This document shows positions 11,302 to 20,296 of a stretch of 64,000 nt of DNA, one piece after another. Source of the stretch: Bifidobacterium asteroides (lineage in GTDB: Bacteria > Actinomycetota > Actinomycetes > Actinomycetales > Bifidobacteriaceae); contig NZ_QGLK01000001.1 in NCBI RefSeq assembly GCF_003202755.1, positions 744,001-808,000 of the forward strand. The letters run 5' to 3'. Made by a program: the position numbers and the translations under genes. The notes under the pieces were generated by a model, which ran no database searches, was not told the DNA's origin, and saw only the letters and a program-made list of their open reading frames with translations. The stretch's first letter is position 1. Each line of letters begins with the position of its first letter.

Positions 11302-14235
11302 TCAATTGTCGCTTTCAATAGTGATATGAGCGGAATTTCTGCTCTTTCGAATCAGGGTTATGAAGAGTGCAAGATCGATCACGCATAGCAACCCAACTAC
11401 CGTATAAGCCAATTTCAGCCATGGCGGAGTCACTTTTACCACCCTTGAAGCTGTGGACAGACCATTGACGCCATTGCTGTTGACAAAGGTGTAAAGAATG
11501 ATATGTCCGGACTGGCGCAAATTGGACAGCATTTTCTTATCGTGTGCTGCTTGCTTGACAATCTGGTCGTGGAAGGTGGATGCTGAGGTCGCCCACATGG
11601 TGTTGCCTGCTTCCAACCCGGCGCCGGCATTCTGCAGGATTGGGTTAATAGCCATATCAGTATCTACAATCGCCATAGATCCCCATTCACCCCTGATCAG
11701 GTTTTTGATCAGCTTTTGGTGCGCTCCCGTCCATATGCATCCAATGCGGTTAAACGAGCCCATTGTGGCTTTAACGTGGCCATCAGTGAAAGGTCGTTCA
11801 AAAGCTTTGAGGTAGATCTCTCTGATGGTTTGCTCATCAGCAAATGTGCATACGCCTTGCCGGTTGGTTTCCTGATCATTCATGGCGAAGTGCTTGGCAA
11901 AGGCCACAACACCGTGTTTTTGCAATCCCGTGACTGCTTCATAGGCAAATTCGCCTGACAAGTAGCCATCCTCTGAGTAATACTCGAAGTTGCGCCCAGA
12001 ATACGGTGTGCGATGGATATTCATCGCAGGAGCATAAGCACCTGCTGTGTCCGTTCTTATCCAATCCTCTGCCTTTGCTTCGTTTTCCTGATGTATTAGA
12101 GAACGGTTAAATGTAGAAGCATCAGTAACCTCACCACAATATCCAGTTGCCTTGCTTCCATCCTCTACATATGGTCTGACGTTGTTGCCTTGAGGCCCGT
12201 CTTTCATGAATTGAGCAGGGAATGAAATTGATGGAATTGCGACCTGTCCAGAACGTGTTACTAAAGTCACCAAATCATCCACGCTCATTTGATCAAGTAG
12301 TTTTTCCCATCTTGGATCATTGAACCGAGCCTTATGCATTTGAGCGAAGGTTAAGCCATTTTTGGCCTTAGTGGTGATCGACGATGTATCCTTGTCTCCG
12401 GCTTGATATCCGCCAGCGGCATCTATATCATGAATCATCGCATCGGTGGCTTTGAGCTTGTTGTATGGTTTCGGGAATGTTGTCCAATCGCTGCGTGTCA
12501 GATACCCTGTTCGCTTTCCATAATGTTCCAGCCCGGCTGATTGGAATATGTTGCCGATGACTTTGCCTGAGTAGGCTTTGTCCAACTTGATAGGCTTTTC
12601 GTTGTGCCACAGATGCACGCATCCTGGATCACCATGCTCATCCATTCTTGCGGGATTCGCTCCACGGCTAGCAAGGATGTTATTCAGTGCTTGGTGGGCA
12701 TTGTTGCCAATAGCAAAGTAGAAATCACCCTGATCGAGAACATATGTTTTCAAAGTATGCGCATCGTAGGAGGAATAATCGCGTGCTTTCACTTTGATAG
12801 TGACCAAAGTACTTTGCCCAGGTTGAAGAACCGGTGTCTTGTCAAAACCAACAAGTTGAATTGCCGATTTTTCGATGCCCCCACGTTGATACGGCTGCTG
12901 TGCATACAGTTGTACGACGTCCTTGCCGGAAACATTGCCTGTATTGGTCACTTTGACTTCGAAAGTCGCTCCCCGCTCGTCTGCAGAAGAGGAAACAAGT
13001 TGTTGCTGGAAAGGATGACCTTCACTATTGCCATAACTGAGACCATATCCGAACGGGAACACTACTTCACGATCGTAATTCCAAGTTTTGTCTGCAAAGG
13101 CGCCAGAGGACGAATTGGCCTTTGTCCCTTCCGGGTCGAGGACACTGTCAGCATATCGAGTTTCATAATAACGATATCCTGTATAAATTCCTTCGCGATA
13201 AACCAGATATTTGTCGCCTTTGTTGGCAGGACCAATACGTTTGTTGATAGCTTGGCCATTGGTGAAGGTGAAGTCTCCGAAATTTTGCATGGCAGGTGCC
13301 GAGAACGAATTTGACGCATAGGTGTCAACCAGGCGGCCTGAAGGATTAACTGTGCCATCCAATATCCTGGCTATTGCTCTGGCTCCGCTTTGTCCGAGTC
13401 CGCCTGCCCACAAGGATGCATTGATGCCGTATTGGTTTTGATCCATCCAACTGAGTTCCATGGCATTGGATGTGTTGATAAGCGCGATGACTTTCCCGAA
13501 TTTTCCGCTGTCATGGATTTCCTTGAGCACTTGCTTTTCACTGTCCTGAAGGGCAAGGTATCGGTTTCCGTCGCCGAATTTACCAGTTGGCATGTCAGAG
13601 CCTTCACCGCCTACGCGTGAGAACACTACGATGGCTGCGTCTGCGAAGGTATCGTATGATTGGTGAACGGCTGCTGTGTATTCGCTGACGGGTGGTTCGG
13701 CTATATGCACATCCTTGGGTAGTGTGCCCATGTATGTTCCATTGGAACGAATATAACCAGGCTTACCCTTGTAGGATTGATAAAAGTTCCACATGGTTTT
13801 GTTGACTTTGAACCCTTCTGCGGTCAAAGCCTTGTTGAGGTCGACGGCTCTGTCGGGATCTATGCCTCCAGCTCCAGTACCACCCAGGACCAAATCGGTG
13901 GATGATCTGCCAAACAGAGTAACCTTCGAGCCCTTTGCCAGTGGTAGCGTGTTCGCATCATTTTTCAGTAACACGATGCCTTCACCGGCAACCGTCTGTA
14001 CAAGCGAGTCTGCTTTGGTCTTCCATTTGGAGAGGGGCATTCCATTGCCTCTGGCTTCGTAAATTTTATTGGCTTTTTCTGTATCCTTTATTGTGAAAGG
14101 GCTCCCACCAAGTACGGTGGTCACATAAGAGCTGTATGTCCTGGCACCAGATACTGCTCCTAAAGAAAGGGCAAGTACAATGCTCGTTGCCGCCGTGGCA
14201 ACACGCACAGCTCGTTCGGCGCTGTGTTTGCTCAT
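11302..14235 (-). CDS. Glycoside hydrolase family 3 with permuted domain order, anchored at both ends
   Basis: A 977-residue GH3 enzyme (beta-glucosidase/beta-xylosidase type). The order is reversed from most GH3s: an N-terminal membrane/signal anchor (about residues 9-30), the alpha/beta sandwich domain usually found second (AGEGIVLLKND, GGTGAGGID), a fibronectin-III-like domain (VKVTNTGNVSGKDVVQLY), and only then the TIM barrel (FMKDGPQGNN, KHFAMNDQE, nucleophile Asp860 in IVDTDMAIN). A second membrane helix (KLAYTVVGLLCVIDLALFI) sits near the C-terminus. GAGGAG lies before ATG 14235. Permuted GH3s are known, for example in Ruminococcus and Butyrivibrio. The double anchor suggests a catalytic loop held outside the membrane. 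It lies downstream of a two-component system on the same strand. Confidence 0.9.
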   Translation of the reverse strand: MSKHSAERAVRVATAATSIVLALSLGAVSGARTYSSYVTTVLGGSPFTIKDTEKANKIYEARGNGMPLSKWKTKADSLVQTVAGEGIVLLKNDANTLPLAKGSKVTLFGRSSTDLVLGGTGAGGIDPDRAVDLNKALTAEGFKVNKTMWNFYQSYKGKPGYIRSNGTYMGTLPKDVHIAEPPVSEYTAAVHQSYDTFADAAIVVFSRVGGEGSDMPTGKFGDGNRYLALQDSEKQVLKEIHDSGKFGKVIALINTSNAMELSWMDQNQYGINASLWAGGLGQSGARAIARILDGTVNPSGRLVDTYASNSFSAPAMQNFGDFTFTNGQAINKRIGPANKGDKYLVYREGIYTGYRYYETRYADSVLDPEGTKANSSSGAFADKTWNYDREVVFPFGYGLSYGNSEGHPFQQQLVSSSADERGATFEVKVTNTGNVSGKDVVQLYAQQPYQRGGIEKSAIQLVGFDKTPVLQPGQSTLVTIKVKARDYSSYDAHTLKTYVLDQGDFYFAIGNNAHQALNNILASRGANPARMDEHGDPGCVHLWHNEKPIKLDKAYSGKVIGNIFQSAGLEHYGKRTGYLTRSDWTTFPKPYNKLKATDAMIHDIDAAGGYQAGDKDTSSITTKAKNGLTFAQMHKARFNDPRWEKLLDQMSVDDLVTLVTRSGQVAIPSISFPAQFMKDGPQGNNVRPYVEDGSKATGYCGEVTDASTFNRSLIHQENEAKAEDWIRTDTAGAYAPAMNIHRTPYSGRNFEYYSEDGYLSGEFAYEAVTGLQKHGVVAFAKHFAMNDQETNRQGVCTFADEQTIREIYLKAFERPFTDGHVKATMGSFNRIGCIWTGAHQKLIKNLIRGEWGSMAIVDTDMAINPILQNAGAGLEAGNTMWATSASTFHDQIVKQAAHDKKMLSNLRQSGHIILYTFVNSNGVNGLSTASRVVKVTPPWLKLAYTVVGLLCVIDLALFITLIRKSRNSAHITIESDN

Positions 14236-14342
14236 TTCGGTATTCTCCTCACGGTTCCACTAGGCTGAACCACGGCCAGACTATGACATACATAATCTGA
14301 GGAAAATCATTTGGCAAATATCGGCCGCTTTCGGGCAAGGAA

Positions 14343-15599
14343 TCATAGAAGGAGGCTGGCAACGAAAAGATCGCCCTCCATGCCCAAATGCAAAGTGCCC
14401 TTGTATTTGTTCGTAGTGTATGCAACGCTTCTCAGGCCAAATCCGTGGTTTTTCCTGTCGTCCTTTGTGCTGACAGGCAGGCCATTGCTCATGTTTGGCT
14501 TGCTTCGACAGTAGTTTTCCACTCGAACTCCTATTAAGCCATCGATGGTGCGAATTTTAAGACCTATGTATCTTTGAGTATGATCACTTACTTTACGTTC
14601 GTATTCAATCGCATTATCAAGAAGGTTGCCGAATATTGACGCTATATCACCAGGATCGAGCCGAGAAAGGGAATCAGGCTGAACCATGATAGAAAAGACA
14701 ATTTCATCCTGTCTGCACAGCATTTCCTTTTGGCTCAGAATCAGGTCCAATTCCTTGTTGCCGGTATGGGGACTGTTGTCGTAACTGTCAAGAATCGAAC
14801 TAATTTCAGACAGGTCATCCTTATCTTCTCCCAATCCTTCCTGTATGCGCAAGAGTTGATGTTTGAGATCGTGTGCCTTCATATTGATTAGATCAATATT
14901 CTGCTTGGTCAGTTCATATTGTTTGGCTTCCTGCCTCATAAGGCGTTCCAGTGCAATTCGCTCTCCGCTTGCAGTTTTCAGGGCGACAAAACCGTATTGC
15001 ACGCAGAGACCTGCTACGCAGCACAGCATCAAGGGCAGATGAGATACCCAATAGTTTCCGATTCCAGTGATTTGATATTGATATTGCATGAGATACACAA
15101 ACACGGCTGTGATCAAGGCGAAGGAATAGACGTATGTATCGTTAATTTCGGCTGTAGGGTGCGGCCCAGAGCGTTTTGCTATGACTAGATAGGTCAGACC
15201 GTATGTCAAACAGGTACAAGTGATTGAGAGAGCCAGGCTCCCAACAGCGTTGAAATGCTGGGCAAAAGGCTGATACAGTGCTTGTTCGAGGTTATACGAC
15301 AGATTTTGCACCAGTTGCGCACTAACACAACAGAACAAAATATCCTTGAAGCTTTGGAGAAGACAAGCCCACCATAAAATTAGAGACAAAAGAAATACCG
15401 TCAGCGAGAAAAGACCTGACCAGTGGTTGTTTATCCAGTTGGGGACGACGACCATCAATGGAAGAACGACGATCAACCCGATAATCAATCGGCTGTAAAA
15501 ATGCGTGCGTTTGCTCAAGCGATAAGTGAAGAGCGTTTCAGCTAGGAGGATTTGTGGAATATATCCGTGAGCAACGGTGATGGCCAGATAAGAATTCAA
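14343..15599 (-). CDS. GHKL sensor histidine kinase (AgrC-like)
   Basis: A 418-residue sensor: about six or seven membrane helices in residues 1-210, a helical linker, then a GHKL kinase core. The phospho-acceptor His is in KAHDLKHQL, the N-box is NLLDNAIEYE, and the G-box region is HGFGLRSVAY. This layout belongs to the HPK10 group (AgrC, ComD), which mostly detect peptides outside the cell. It begins 5 bases after the LytTR regulator stop and clearly pairs with it. No agrB/agrD-like gene is seen nearby, so the signal is unknown. A 107-bp gap then leads to the GH3 gene; it holds the GH3 ribosome site and a short GGTTC/GAACC repeat but no obvious terminator. Confidence 0.88.
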   Translation of the reverse strand: MNSYLAITVAHGYIPQILLAETLFTYRLSKRTHFYSRLIIGLIVVLPLMVVVPNWINNHWSGLFSLTVFLLSLILWWACLLQSFKDILFCCVSAQLVQNLSYNLEQALYQPFAQHFNAVGSLALSITCTCLTYGLTYLVIAKRSGPHPTAEINDTYVYSFALITAVFVYLMQYQYQITGIGNYWVSHLPLMLCCVAGLCVQYGFVALKTASGERIALERLMRQEAKQYELTKQNIDLINMKAHDLKHQLLRIQEGLGEDKDDLSEISSILDSYDNSPHTGNKELDLILSQKEMLCRQDEIVFSIMVQPDSLSRLDPGDIASIFGNLLDNAIEYERKVSDHTQRYIGLKIRTIDGLIGVRVENYCRSKPNMSNGLPVSTKDDRKNHGFGLRSVAYTTNKYKGTLHLGMEGDLFVASLLL

Positions 15600-15604
15600 G
15601 TATT

Positions 15605-16309
15605 CTACGCCTTTCCAGCCAAATAAACAGCTAATTGCTGACGAAACTCTTGCTTATGGGAATGCGCAACGGGCAGGCAAGTCCCATCCAAACCAACAGT
15701 GTCATTATCAACGCGGGTGATGTAAGCCATGTTTACCAGAATCGATTTTCTGATATTCACGAATCCTTGGACAAGCAAACGTTCATTCACATCTGACATG
15801 CGACCGCGCATTCTGTATTCACCTTGTGAAGTATGAAAAATAAGGTAATGCTTTTGGCTTTCGACATAGAAAATATCTCGAATGGAAAGTCGTCGAAAAT
15901 CATCCCCCGGTTGGTTTATTACGATGCTTTCATCTGGATGAATTGATCGCATGGCTTTGTTCATCTTGATCTCAAACAAGTTGTAATGCAACGGCTTAAC
16001 AATGAAGTCGAAGGCTGAAACCTCGTATCCGTGCAAGGCATATTGTGGCTGAGTTGTAATGAAGATAAGACAAAGATCCTGATCTTTCTGACGCATTTTC
16101 GCAGCCGTCTCCAAACCGTTGGCTCCAGGCATGATGATATCCATGAAAACCAGCTGATACTGTCCAGCAAATTTATCGAGAAAGCTGAGTCCATCAGAAT
16201 AAAAGTCGTACGAAAGGGCTAGATGCTGAGTACTGGCATAACGACGCAAATAGTTTTTCATACGTGTTGCAAAATTTTGATCATCTTCTACTACAGCGAC
16301 GCGAAACAT
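15605..16309 (-). CDS. LytTR-family response regulator
   Basis: A 234-residue response regulator: receiver domain with the acidic pocket (VVEDDQNF), phospho-acceptor Asp in FMDIIMPGANGLE and the conserved Lys in FIVKPLHYN, followed by a LytTR DNA-binding domain (IRDIFYVESQKHYLIFHT, FVNIRKSILVNM). ATG at 16309 gives the normal family opening MFRVAVVEDD; an in-frame ATG at 16366 would add 19 residues without family similarity. Neither start has a strong Shine-Dalgarno. It pairs with the kinase just downstream and probably controls the GH3-esterase genes that follow; this is inference from order and strand. AT-rich like its neighbours. Confidence 0.9.
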   Translation of the reverse strand: MFRVAVVEDDQNFATRMKNYLRRYASTQHLALSYDFYSDGLSFLDKFAGQYQLVFMDIIMPGANGLETAAKMRQKDQDLCLIFITTQPQYALHGYEVSAFDFIVKPLHYNLFEIKMNKAMRSIHPDESIVINQPGDDFRRLSIRDIFYVESQKHYLIFHTSQGEYRMRGRMSDVNERLLVQGFVNIRKSILVNMAYITRVDNDTVGLDGTCLPVAHSHKQEFRQQLAVYLAGKA

Positions 16310-16423
16310 GTTTTTATGATACGTGATTAGCGGCGCTGGAAGTTTGGTGAAGAGTGTAGAAGGCATGCTTAGTGCAGGCTTTGTCCCTGTTGCTTTCGCC
16401 AGAATGCAATGCAGGAAAGGTGA

Positions 16424-16439
16424 TTAGAGTCTTCTCTAA
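16424..16439. promoter_or_regulatory. Inverted repeat upstream of the LytTR regulator
   Basis: TTAGAG-TCTT-CTCTAA is a perfect 6-bp inverted repeat about 115 bases before the response-regulator start, in a 262-bp gap with no clear gene. It may be a regulatory site of the two-component locus; LytTR proteins usually bind direct repeats, so assignment is uncertain. Confidence 0.35.
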
Positions 16440-16571
16440 CGACTAAGGGACAACCCCTGGTAATAATGCAAAGTAGGAGCGGGCCACTCAATTGGAAAAA
16501 GTGGTTGCTAATTTCTAACTACGAGCCGGTTCAGCAGTTGTCTGAAAGGTCACTCAGCCATTAAATGTGGG

Positions 16572-17114
16572 TTAGCGCTTTTCTGATAATGCAGGCAACT
16601 CCCTGCCGCCGACCTTGAAGAGGGCGTGGGCATCTCCGCCTTGCAGACGTTTCAGATAGGTTCGAGCTCGGGCCATGCGTTCCACAGTGGTTTGGGCCAG
16701 CGGGGCTGGGAGTTGACCGGGGTTGAACCAGCCGACTGACAGGCTCTCCTCGTCACCCACATAGGGGTCGGCATTACCGCTGGGGTCGGGCCAACAGATG
16801 AACAGATGATCCATGTACATGGTCTTATCCCCGTTGGCATAGGTGACTATCTCTTGGGAGGATGTGACCGCAGCCAGGTCGGTGACGATCACATCCACCC
16901 CGGTTTCCTCCTTGACTTCGCGGACCACGGTGTCGGCCGGATCCTCGCCAGGTTCGTTGATCCCATAGACCAGAGCCCACTGGCCGGTGTCGGAGCGCCG
17001 GCCCAGCAGGACTCGGCCCTGGTCGTCAGTGACGAAAGCCGTCACACCGTTCAGCCAGAGCAGGTCATGGCCTATGAACCGGCGCAGTCTGAGTACGAAG
17101 TCAGGAGTGGGCAT
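16572..17114 (-). CDS. Nudix hydrolase
   Basis: A 180-residue pyrophosphohydrolase. The Nudix box is complete (GINEPGE, seven residues, then REVKEETGV), giving the metal-binding glutamates. The family removes nucleoside diphosphates linked to other groups; the LLGRRSDTGQWALV segment and size resemble NUDIX proteins annotated as 8-oxo-dGTP or ADP-ribose hydrolases, but substrate cannot be read from sequence. It starts 3 bases after the pepP stop and is probably cotranscribed with it. GC content returns to the window norm here, marking the edge of the AT-rich block. Confidence 0.9.
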   Translation of the reverse strand: MPTPDFVLRLRRFIGHDLLWLNGVTAFVTDDQGRVLLGRRSDTGQWALVYGINEPGEDPADTVVREVKEETGVDVIVTDLAAVTSSQEIVTYANGDKTMYMDHLFICWPDPSGNADPYVGDEESLSVGWFNPGQLPAPLAQTTVERMARARTYLKRLQGGDAHALFKVGGRELPALSEKR

Positions 17115-17117
17115 ATG

Positions 17118-18719
17118 TCAGTCCCGGTCCGGGTCGGCCAGCGCAGCCCGCTGCGCCATCCAGGCCTCCACCTCTTCCACCGTCTTGGGGATGCCCGCAG
17201 ACAGCCACTGGGGCCCCTGTTCGGTCATGAGCACATCGTCCTCTACGCGCACGCCGATGCCGCGGAACTCCGGAGGCACCAGCAGGTCGTTCTCCTTGAA
17301 GTACAGTCCGGGCTCGATGGTGAAGATCATCCCAGGGGCGATGGGGGCACCTTGGTAGGACTCGTACCTGGCCTCCGCGCAGTCGTGCACGTCCAGGCCC
17401 AGGTGGTGGGCGCATCCGCAAGCGTGCCAGCGGCGGTGCTGCTGGCCCTGGGGGGAGAGGGACTCATCCACGCTGACCTTGAGGATGCCCCACTCGTGCA
17501 GGGTTTCAGCCAGCACACGCATGACGGCATGATGGATGTCCGAGTAGGTGGCACCTGGCTTGGCGGCTTCGAAACCGGCCTGCTGGGCCTTGAGCACGGT
17601 CTGGTAGATCCGCTTCTGCAGGGGGCTGAAAGTGCCGCTTACAGGGAAGGTGCGGGTGATGTCGGCCGTGTAGAGGCTGTTTACCTCCACGCCAGCGTCG
17701 ATCAGGAGCAGGTCGCCCTTCTGGACTGTCCCGTCATTGCGCATCCAGTGCAGGATGGGGGCATGCTTCCCAGAGGCGATGATGGATCCGTAGCCTACGT
17801 CGTTGCCCTTCTCGCGGGCGTTGGCGTTGAAGACGCCCTCCAGCATCCGCTCGGAACGGGGCTTGCCTATCACCTGGGGCAGATGGGTCAGAATCCGGTC
17901 GAACCCGTCCTTGGTGGCGGCGATGGCCTTGCGCAGCTCGTTCACCTCGTAGTCGTCCTTGATCATGCGGGCCTCGGAGGTGAACTCTTCGAGCTTGTCG
18001 TCGGCTTCCTCATTGCGGTCCGGACCCCCGATGCCGTTGGCCTTGCGGGCGGCCTCCACCTGGTTCAAGACCTCCTGGTCGGCAGTGCGGATCACACGCA
18101 GTTTGACCGCTCCCTGGTCCGGTCCCAGATCCTTGGCGATGGCATCAGGGAAGGAGGCGATGTCCTTGGTGGGGATGCCGGTCATGATGGCCAGCTCCCG
18201 CAGTCCGGCTCGGGGACCAACCCAGTACTCCCCGTATTGGGCGGACCGGTAGTAGTCGCGGGTGGACTGATCGGCCCGGGGATGGACGAAGAGCTCAGGG
18301 GTATGGGTCAGGCCCTTGGCAGCCTCAGGACTGTCGGGGTCCACCGGGTCCAGGACTAGGATGGCTCCAGGTTCGTAGTCTTCGCCCAGACCCGTGTAGT
18401 AGGCGAAGGTGGTGTCTGGGCGGAAGGCATAGTCGTTGTCGTTGTTTCGGGTCTTGTAGGATCCGGCGGGGATGACCAGCCGTTCGCCGGGGAAACGCCG
18501 GCCTAGTTCCCGCAGGCGACGCTCGGTGTATTTGCTGGACTCCAGCGGCTCGATCTGCGGCTCCTGGGCCTGCCAGCCGGTTGTCATGAACTTCTGGAAG
18601 GCGGGGGAATTGGGGCGCAGGGTGCGGTTGTTCACCCGATCCTCCATGTTCTGCTCATCCAGGTCCACATTCTTCGGATCGATGTCTCCTTGTAGATGCT
18701 CCTGTGCGGATGCGGTCAC
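17118..18719 (-). CDS. pepP: Xaa-Pro aminopeptidase, M24B metallopeptidase
   Basis: A 533-residue cytoplasmic enzyme that removes N-terminal residues preceding proline. It has the N-terminal creatinase-like domain (FRPDTTFAYYTGL) and the pita-bread M24 domain with all metal ligands: Asp in LLIDAGVEVNSL and TADITRTF, His in HHLGLDVHD, Glu in FTIEPGLYF and VRVEDDVLM. The GTG at 18719 was chosen because AAGGAGG lies 6 bases upstream; an ATG at 18752 would place the ribosome site inside the gene. Nudix hydrolase follows immediately. Divergent from folC. Confidence 0.93.
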   Translation of the reverse strand: MTASAQEHLQGDIDPKNVDLDEQNMEDRVNNRTLRPNSPAFQKFMTTGWQAQEPQIEPLESSKYTERRLRELGRRFPGERLVIPAGSYKTRNNDNDYAFRPDTTFAYYTGLGEDYEPGAILVLDPVDPDSPEAAKGLTHTPELFVHPRADQSTRDYYRSAQYGEYWVGPRAGLRELAIMTGIPTKDIASFPDAIAKDLGPDQGAVKLRVIRTADQEVLNQVEAARKANGIGGPDRNEEADDKLEEFTSEARMIKDDYEVNELRKAIAATKDGFDRILTHLPQVIGKPRSERMLEGVFNANAREKGNDVGYGSIIASGKHAPILHWMRNDGTVQKGDLLLIDAGVEVNSLYTADITRTFPVSGTFSPLQKRIYQTVLKAQQAGFEAAKPGATYSDIHHAVMRVLAETLHEWGILKVSVDESLSPQGQQHRRWHACGCAHHLGLDVHDCAEARYESYQGAPIAPGMIFTIEPGLYFKENDLLVPPEFRGIGVRVEDDVLMTEQGPQWLSAGIPKTVEEVEAWMAQRAALADPDRD

Positions 18720-18747
18720 GTCCAGCCTCCTTGAAATTCCGGTTCCG

Positions 18748-18766
18748 ACCATGTTGATTCCATGGT
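18748..18766. promoter_or_regulatory. Inverted repeat in the pepP-folC divergent region
   Basis: ACCATG-TTGATTC-CATGGT is a perfect 6-bp inverted repeat in the divergent promoter gap (18720-18874), 28 bases before the pepP start. It could be an operator for either gene; no regulator is assigned. Confidence 0.3.
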
Positions 18767-18874
18767 AGTGCGTTTCGCCAATGTGTCAGTCGGCTGTTTC
18801 GGCCTTCAATCGGGGCCGGTCGCGCATAGAATAGGCGGGAAGCATCCACAGCCAGCAGGAGGCACAGGCAGAAT

Positions 18875-20296
18875 ATGTCATTCGAACACCCCAACAGCAA
18901 GGGTCAGAATATTCGCGATGTCGAGCGGGCCATCATGGCGCGTCCCGCCGAGCATGACAGCCCCAATCTGGACTTGGACAGGATGGGGATGATGCTGGAC
19001 CTGCTGGGCCATCCCGAGCACAGCTTCCGGGTCATCCACGTTACCGGGACCAACGGCAAGGGGTCCACGGCGCGTATGGCCGAGGCTCTGGTTAGGGCCT
19101 ACGGTCTACGCACCGGGCTCTATACATCGCCCCACCTGGAGCGGATCAACGAGCGGATCGCCATCGACGGCCAGGAGCTCTCAGACGAGGACTTCGTGGA
19201 CCTCTACCAGCAGATCGAGGATTTCATCGCCATGGTGGACGACCGCTTCGCCCAGCAGGGCAGGGCTCCCATGAGCTTCTTCGAGGTCCTGACCGCCATG
19301 GCTGTCTGGGCCTTCGCCGACGCCCCCGTGGACGTGGCCATCGTCGAGGTTGGGATGGGCGGCCGATGGGATGCCACCAACGTCCTTGATGGCGACGCAG
19401 CCATCATCGGTCCGGTGGACATGGACCACATGCAGTGGCTGGGGGATACGGTCGAGCAGATAGCAGGGGAGAAAGCCGGGATCATCAAGCCCAAGTCCAC
19501 GGTCATCGTCGGTGCCCAACCTCATGAGGATGCCGTCATGCCCATCATCGAACAGGCCGTACGCGAGCAGGGCGCCCCCACCCTTTTAAGGGACGGCAGT
19601 GAGCTGGAGGTGGTCTCCCGTATGCCCGCAGTGGGCGGCCAGGTGGCCACCCTGCGCACGCCTCAGGGACTCTATAAGGATGTGCCCATAGACAAGTTTG
19701 GCGAGCATCAGGCCCATAACGCCCTGGCCGCCTTGGCCGCGGCCGAGACGGTCATCCCTGTCAACGGGGCCCTGGACCAGGATTTGGTGGCCGAGGCCTT
19801 GAGCCAGGTGCGCATCCCCGGACGGATCGAACAGGTGCGCACCTCGCCCACCATAATTATTGATGGCGGACACAACCTGAACGCGGCCCAATCCCTGCGG
19901 GCAGCCATCGAGGAGAACTACGACTTCAAGCAGTTGGTGGGTGTGATCTCCATGATGGCTGACAAACAGGTGGAGGACTATCTGGGCCTGCTGGAGCCCG
20001 TGCTGGACAGCGTCGTGGTCACAGAGAACTCCTGGAAAAGCCGGGTTATGCCAGCCGAGGATTTGGAGCGGGTCGCCGTGCGGGTCTTCGGACCCGACAG
20101 GGTGGTCCGGCGCGACCGGATGCCCGATGCCATCCAGACGGCCGTCGACATGGTCGACAGCGAGGATCAAACCGGAGTGGGCTATGGCCGGGGGGTGCTG
20201 ATCTGCGGCAGTTTCGTCACTGCCGGCGATGCCCGCACCCTGCTGGCCGAGCGTCCCAACCCTGATCTGGCTAAACCTAAGGCGGAGCGCGCCTGA
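18875..20296 (+). CDS. folC: Bifunctional dihydrofolate synthase / folylpolyglutamate synthase
   Basis: A 473-residue Mur-ligase-like enzyme that adds glutamate to dihydropteroate and then to tetrahydrofolate. The ATP loop VTGTNGKGSTARM, the folate-site YTSPHLERINERI and the GMGGRWDATN segment are all present, followed by the Mur ligase C-terminal domain with IDGGHNLNA. Its stop overlaps the smc start by one base (TGATG), so the two are translationally coupled. AGGAGG lies about 13 bases before the ATG. Confidence 0.95.
   Translation: MSFEHPNSKGQNIRDVERAIMARPAEHDSPNLDLDRMGMMLDLLGHPEHSFRVIHVTGTNGKGSTARMAEALVRAYGLRTGLYTSPHLERINERIAIDGQELSDEDFVDLYQQIEDFIAMVDDRFAQQGRAPMSFFEVLTAMAVWAFADAPVDVAIVEVGMGGRWDATNVLDGDAAIIGPVDMDHMQWLGDTVEQIAGEKAGIIKPKSTVIVGAQPHEDAVMPIIEQAVREQGAPTLLRDGSELEVVSRMPAVGGQVATLRTPQGLYKDVPIDKFGEHQAHNALAALAAAETVIPVNGALDQDLVAEALSQVRIPGRIEQVRTSPTIIIDGGHNLNAAQSLRAAIEENYDFKQLVGVISMMADKQVEDYLGLLEPVLDSVVVTENSWKSRVMPAEDLERVAVRVFGPDRVVRRDRMPDAIQTAVDMVDSEDQTGVGYGRGVLICGSFVTAGDARTLLAERPNPDLAKPKAERA

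Noticed and set aside
16369-16491. A 40-residue minus-strand frame before the LytTR gene, with TTG start and three Cys, as a possible signal-peptide precursor
   Set aside because: No ATG, no ribosome site and no AgrD-like pattern; it overlaps a probable promoter region.
8356-16571. AT-rich block as a mobile element
   Set aside because: No transposase, integrase, terminal repeats or target duplication seen; only composition suggests transfer.
16806-18359. 517-codon plus-strand open frame across pepP and the Nudix gene
   Set aside because: Antisense to well-supported genes; long antisense frames are expected at this GC content and the product has no family pattern.
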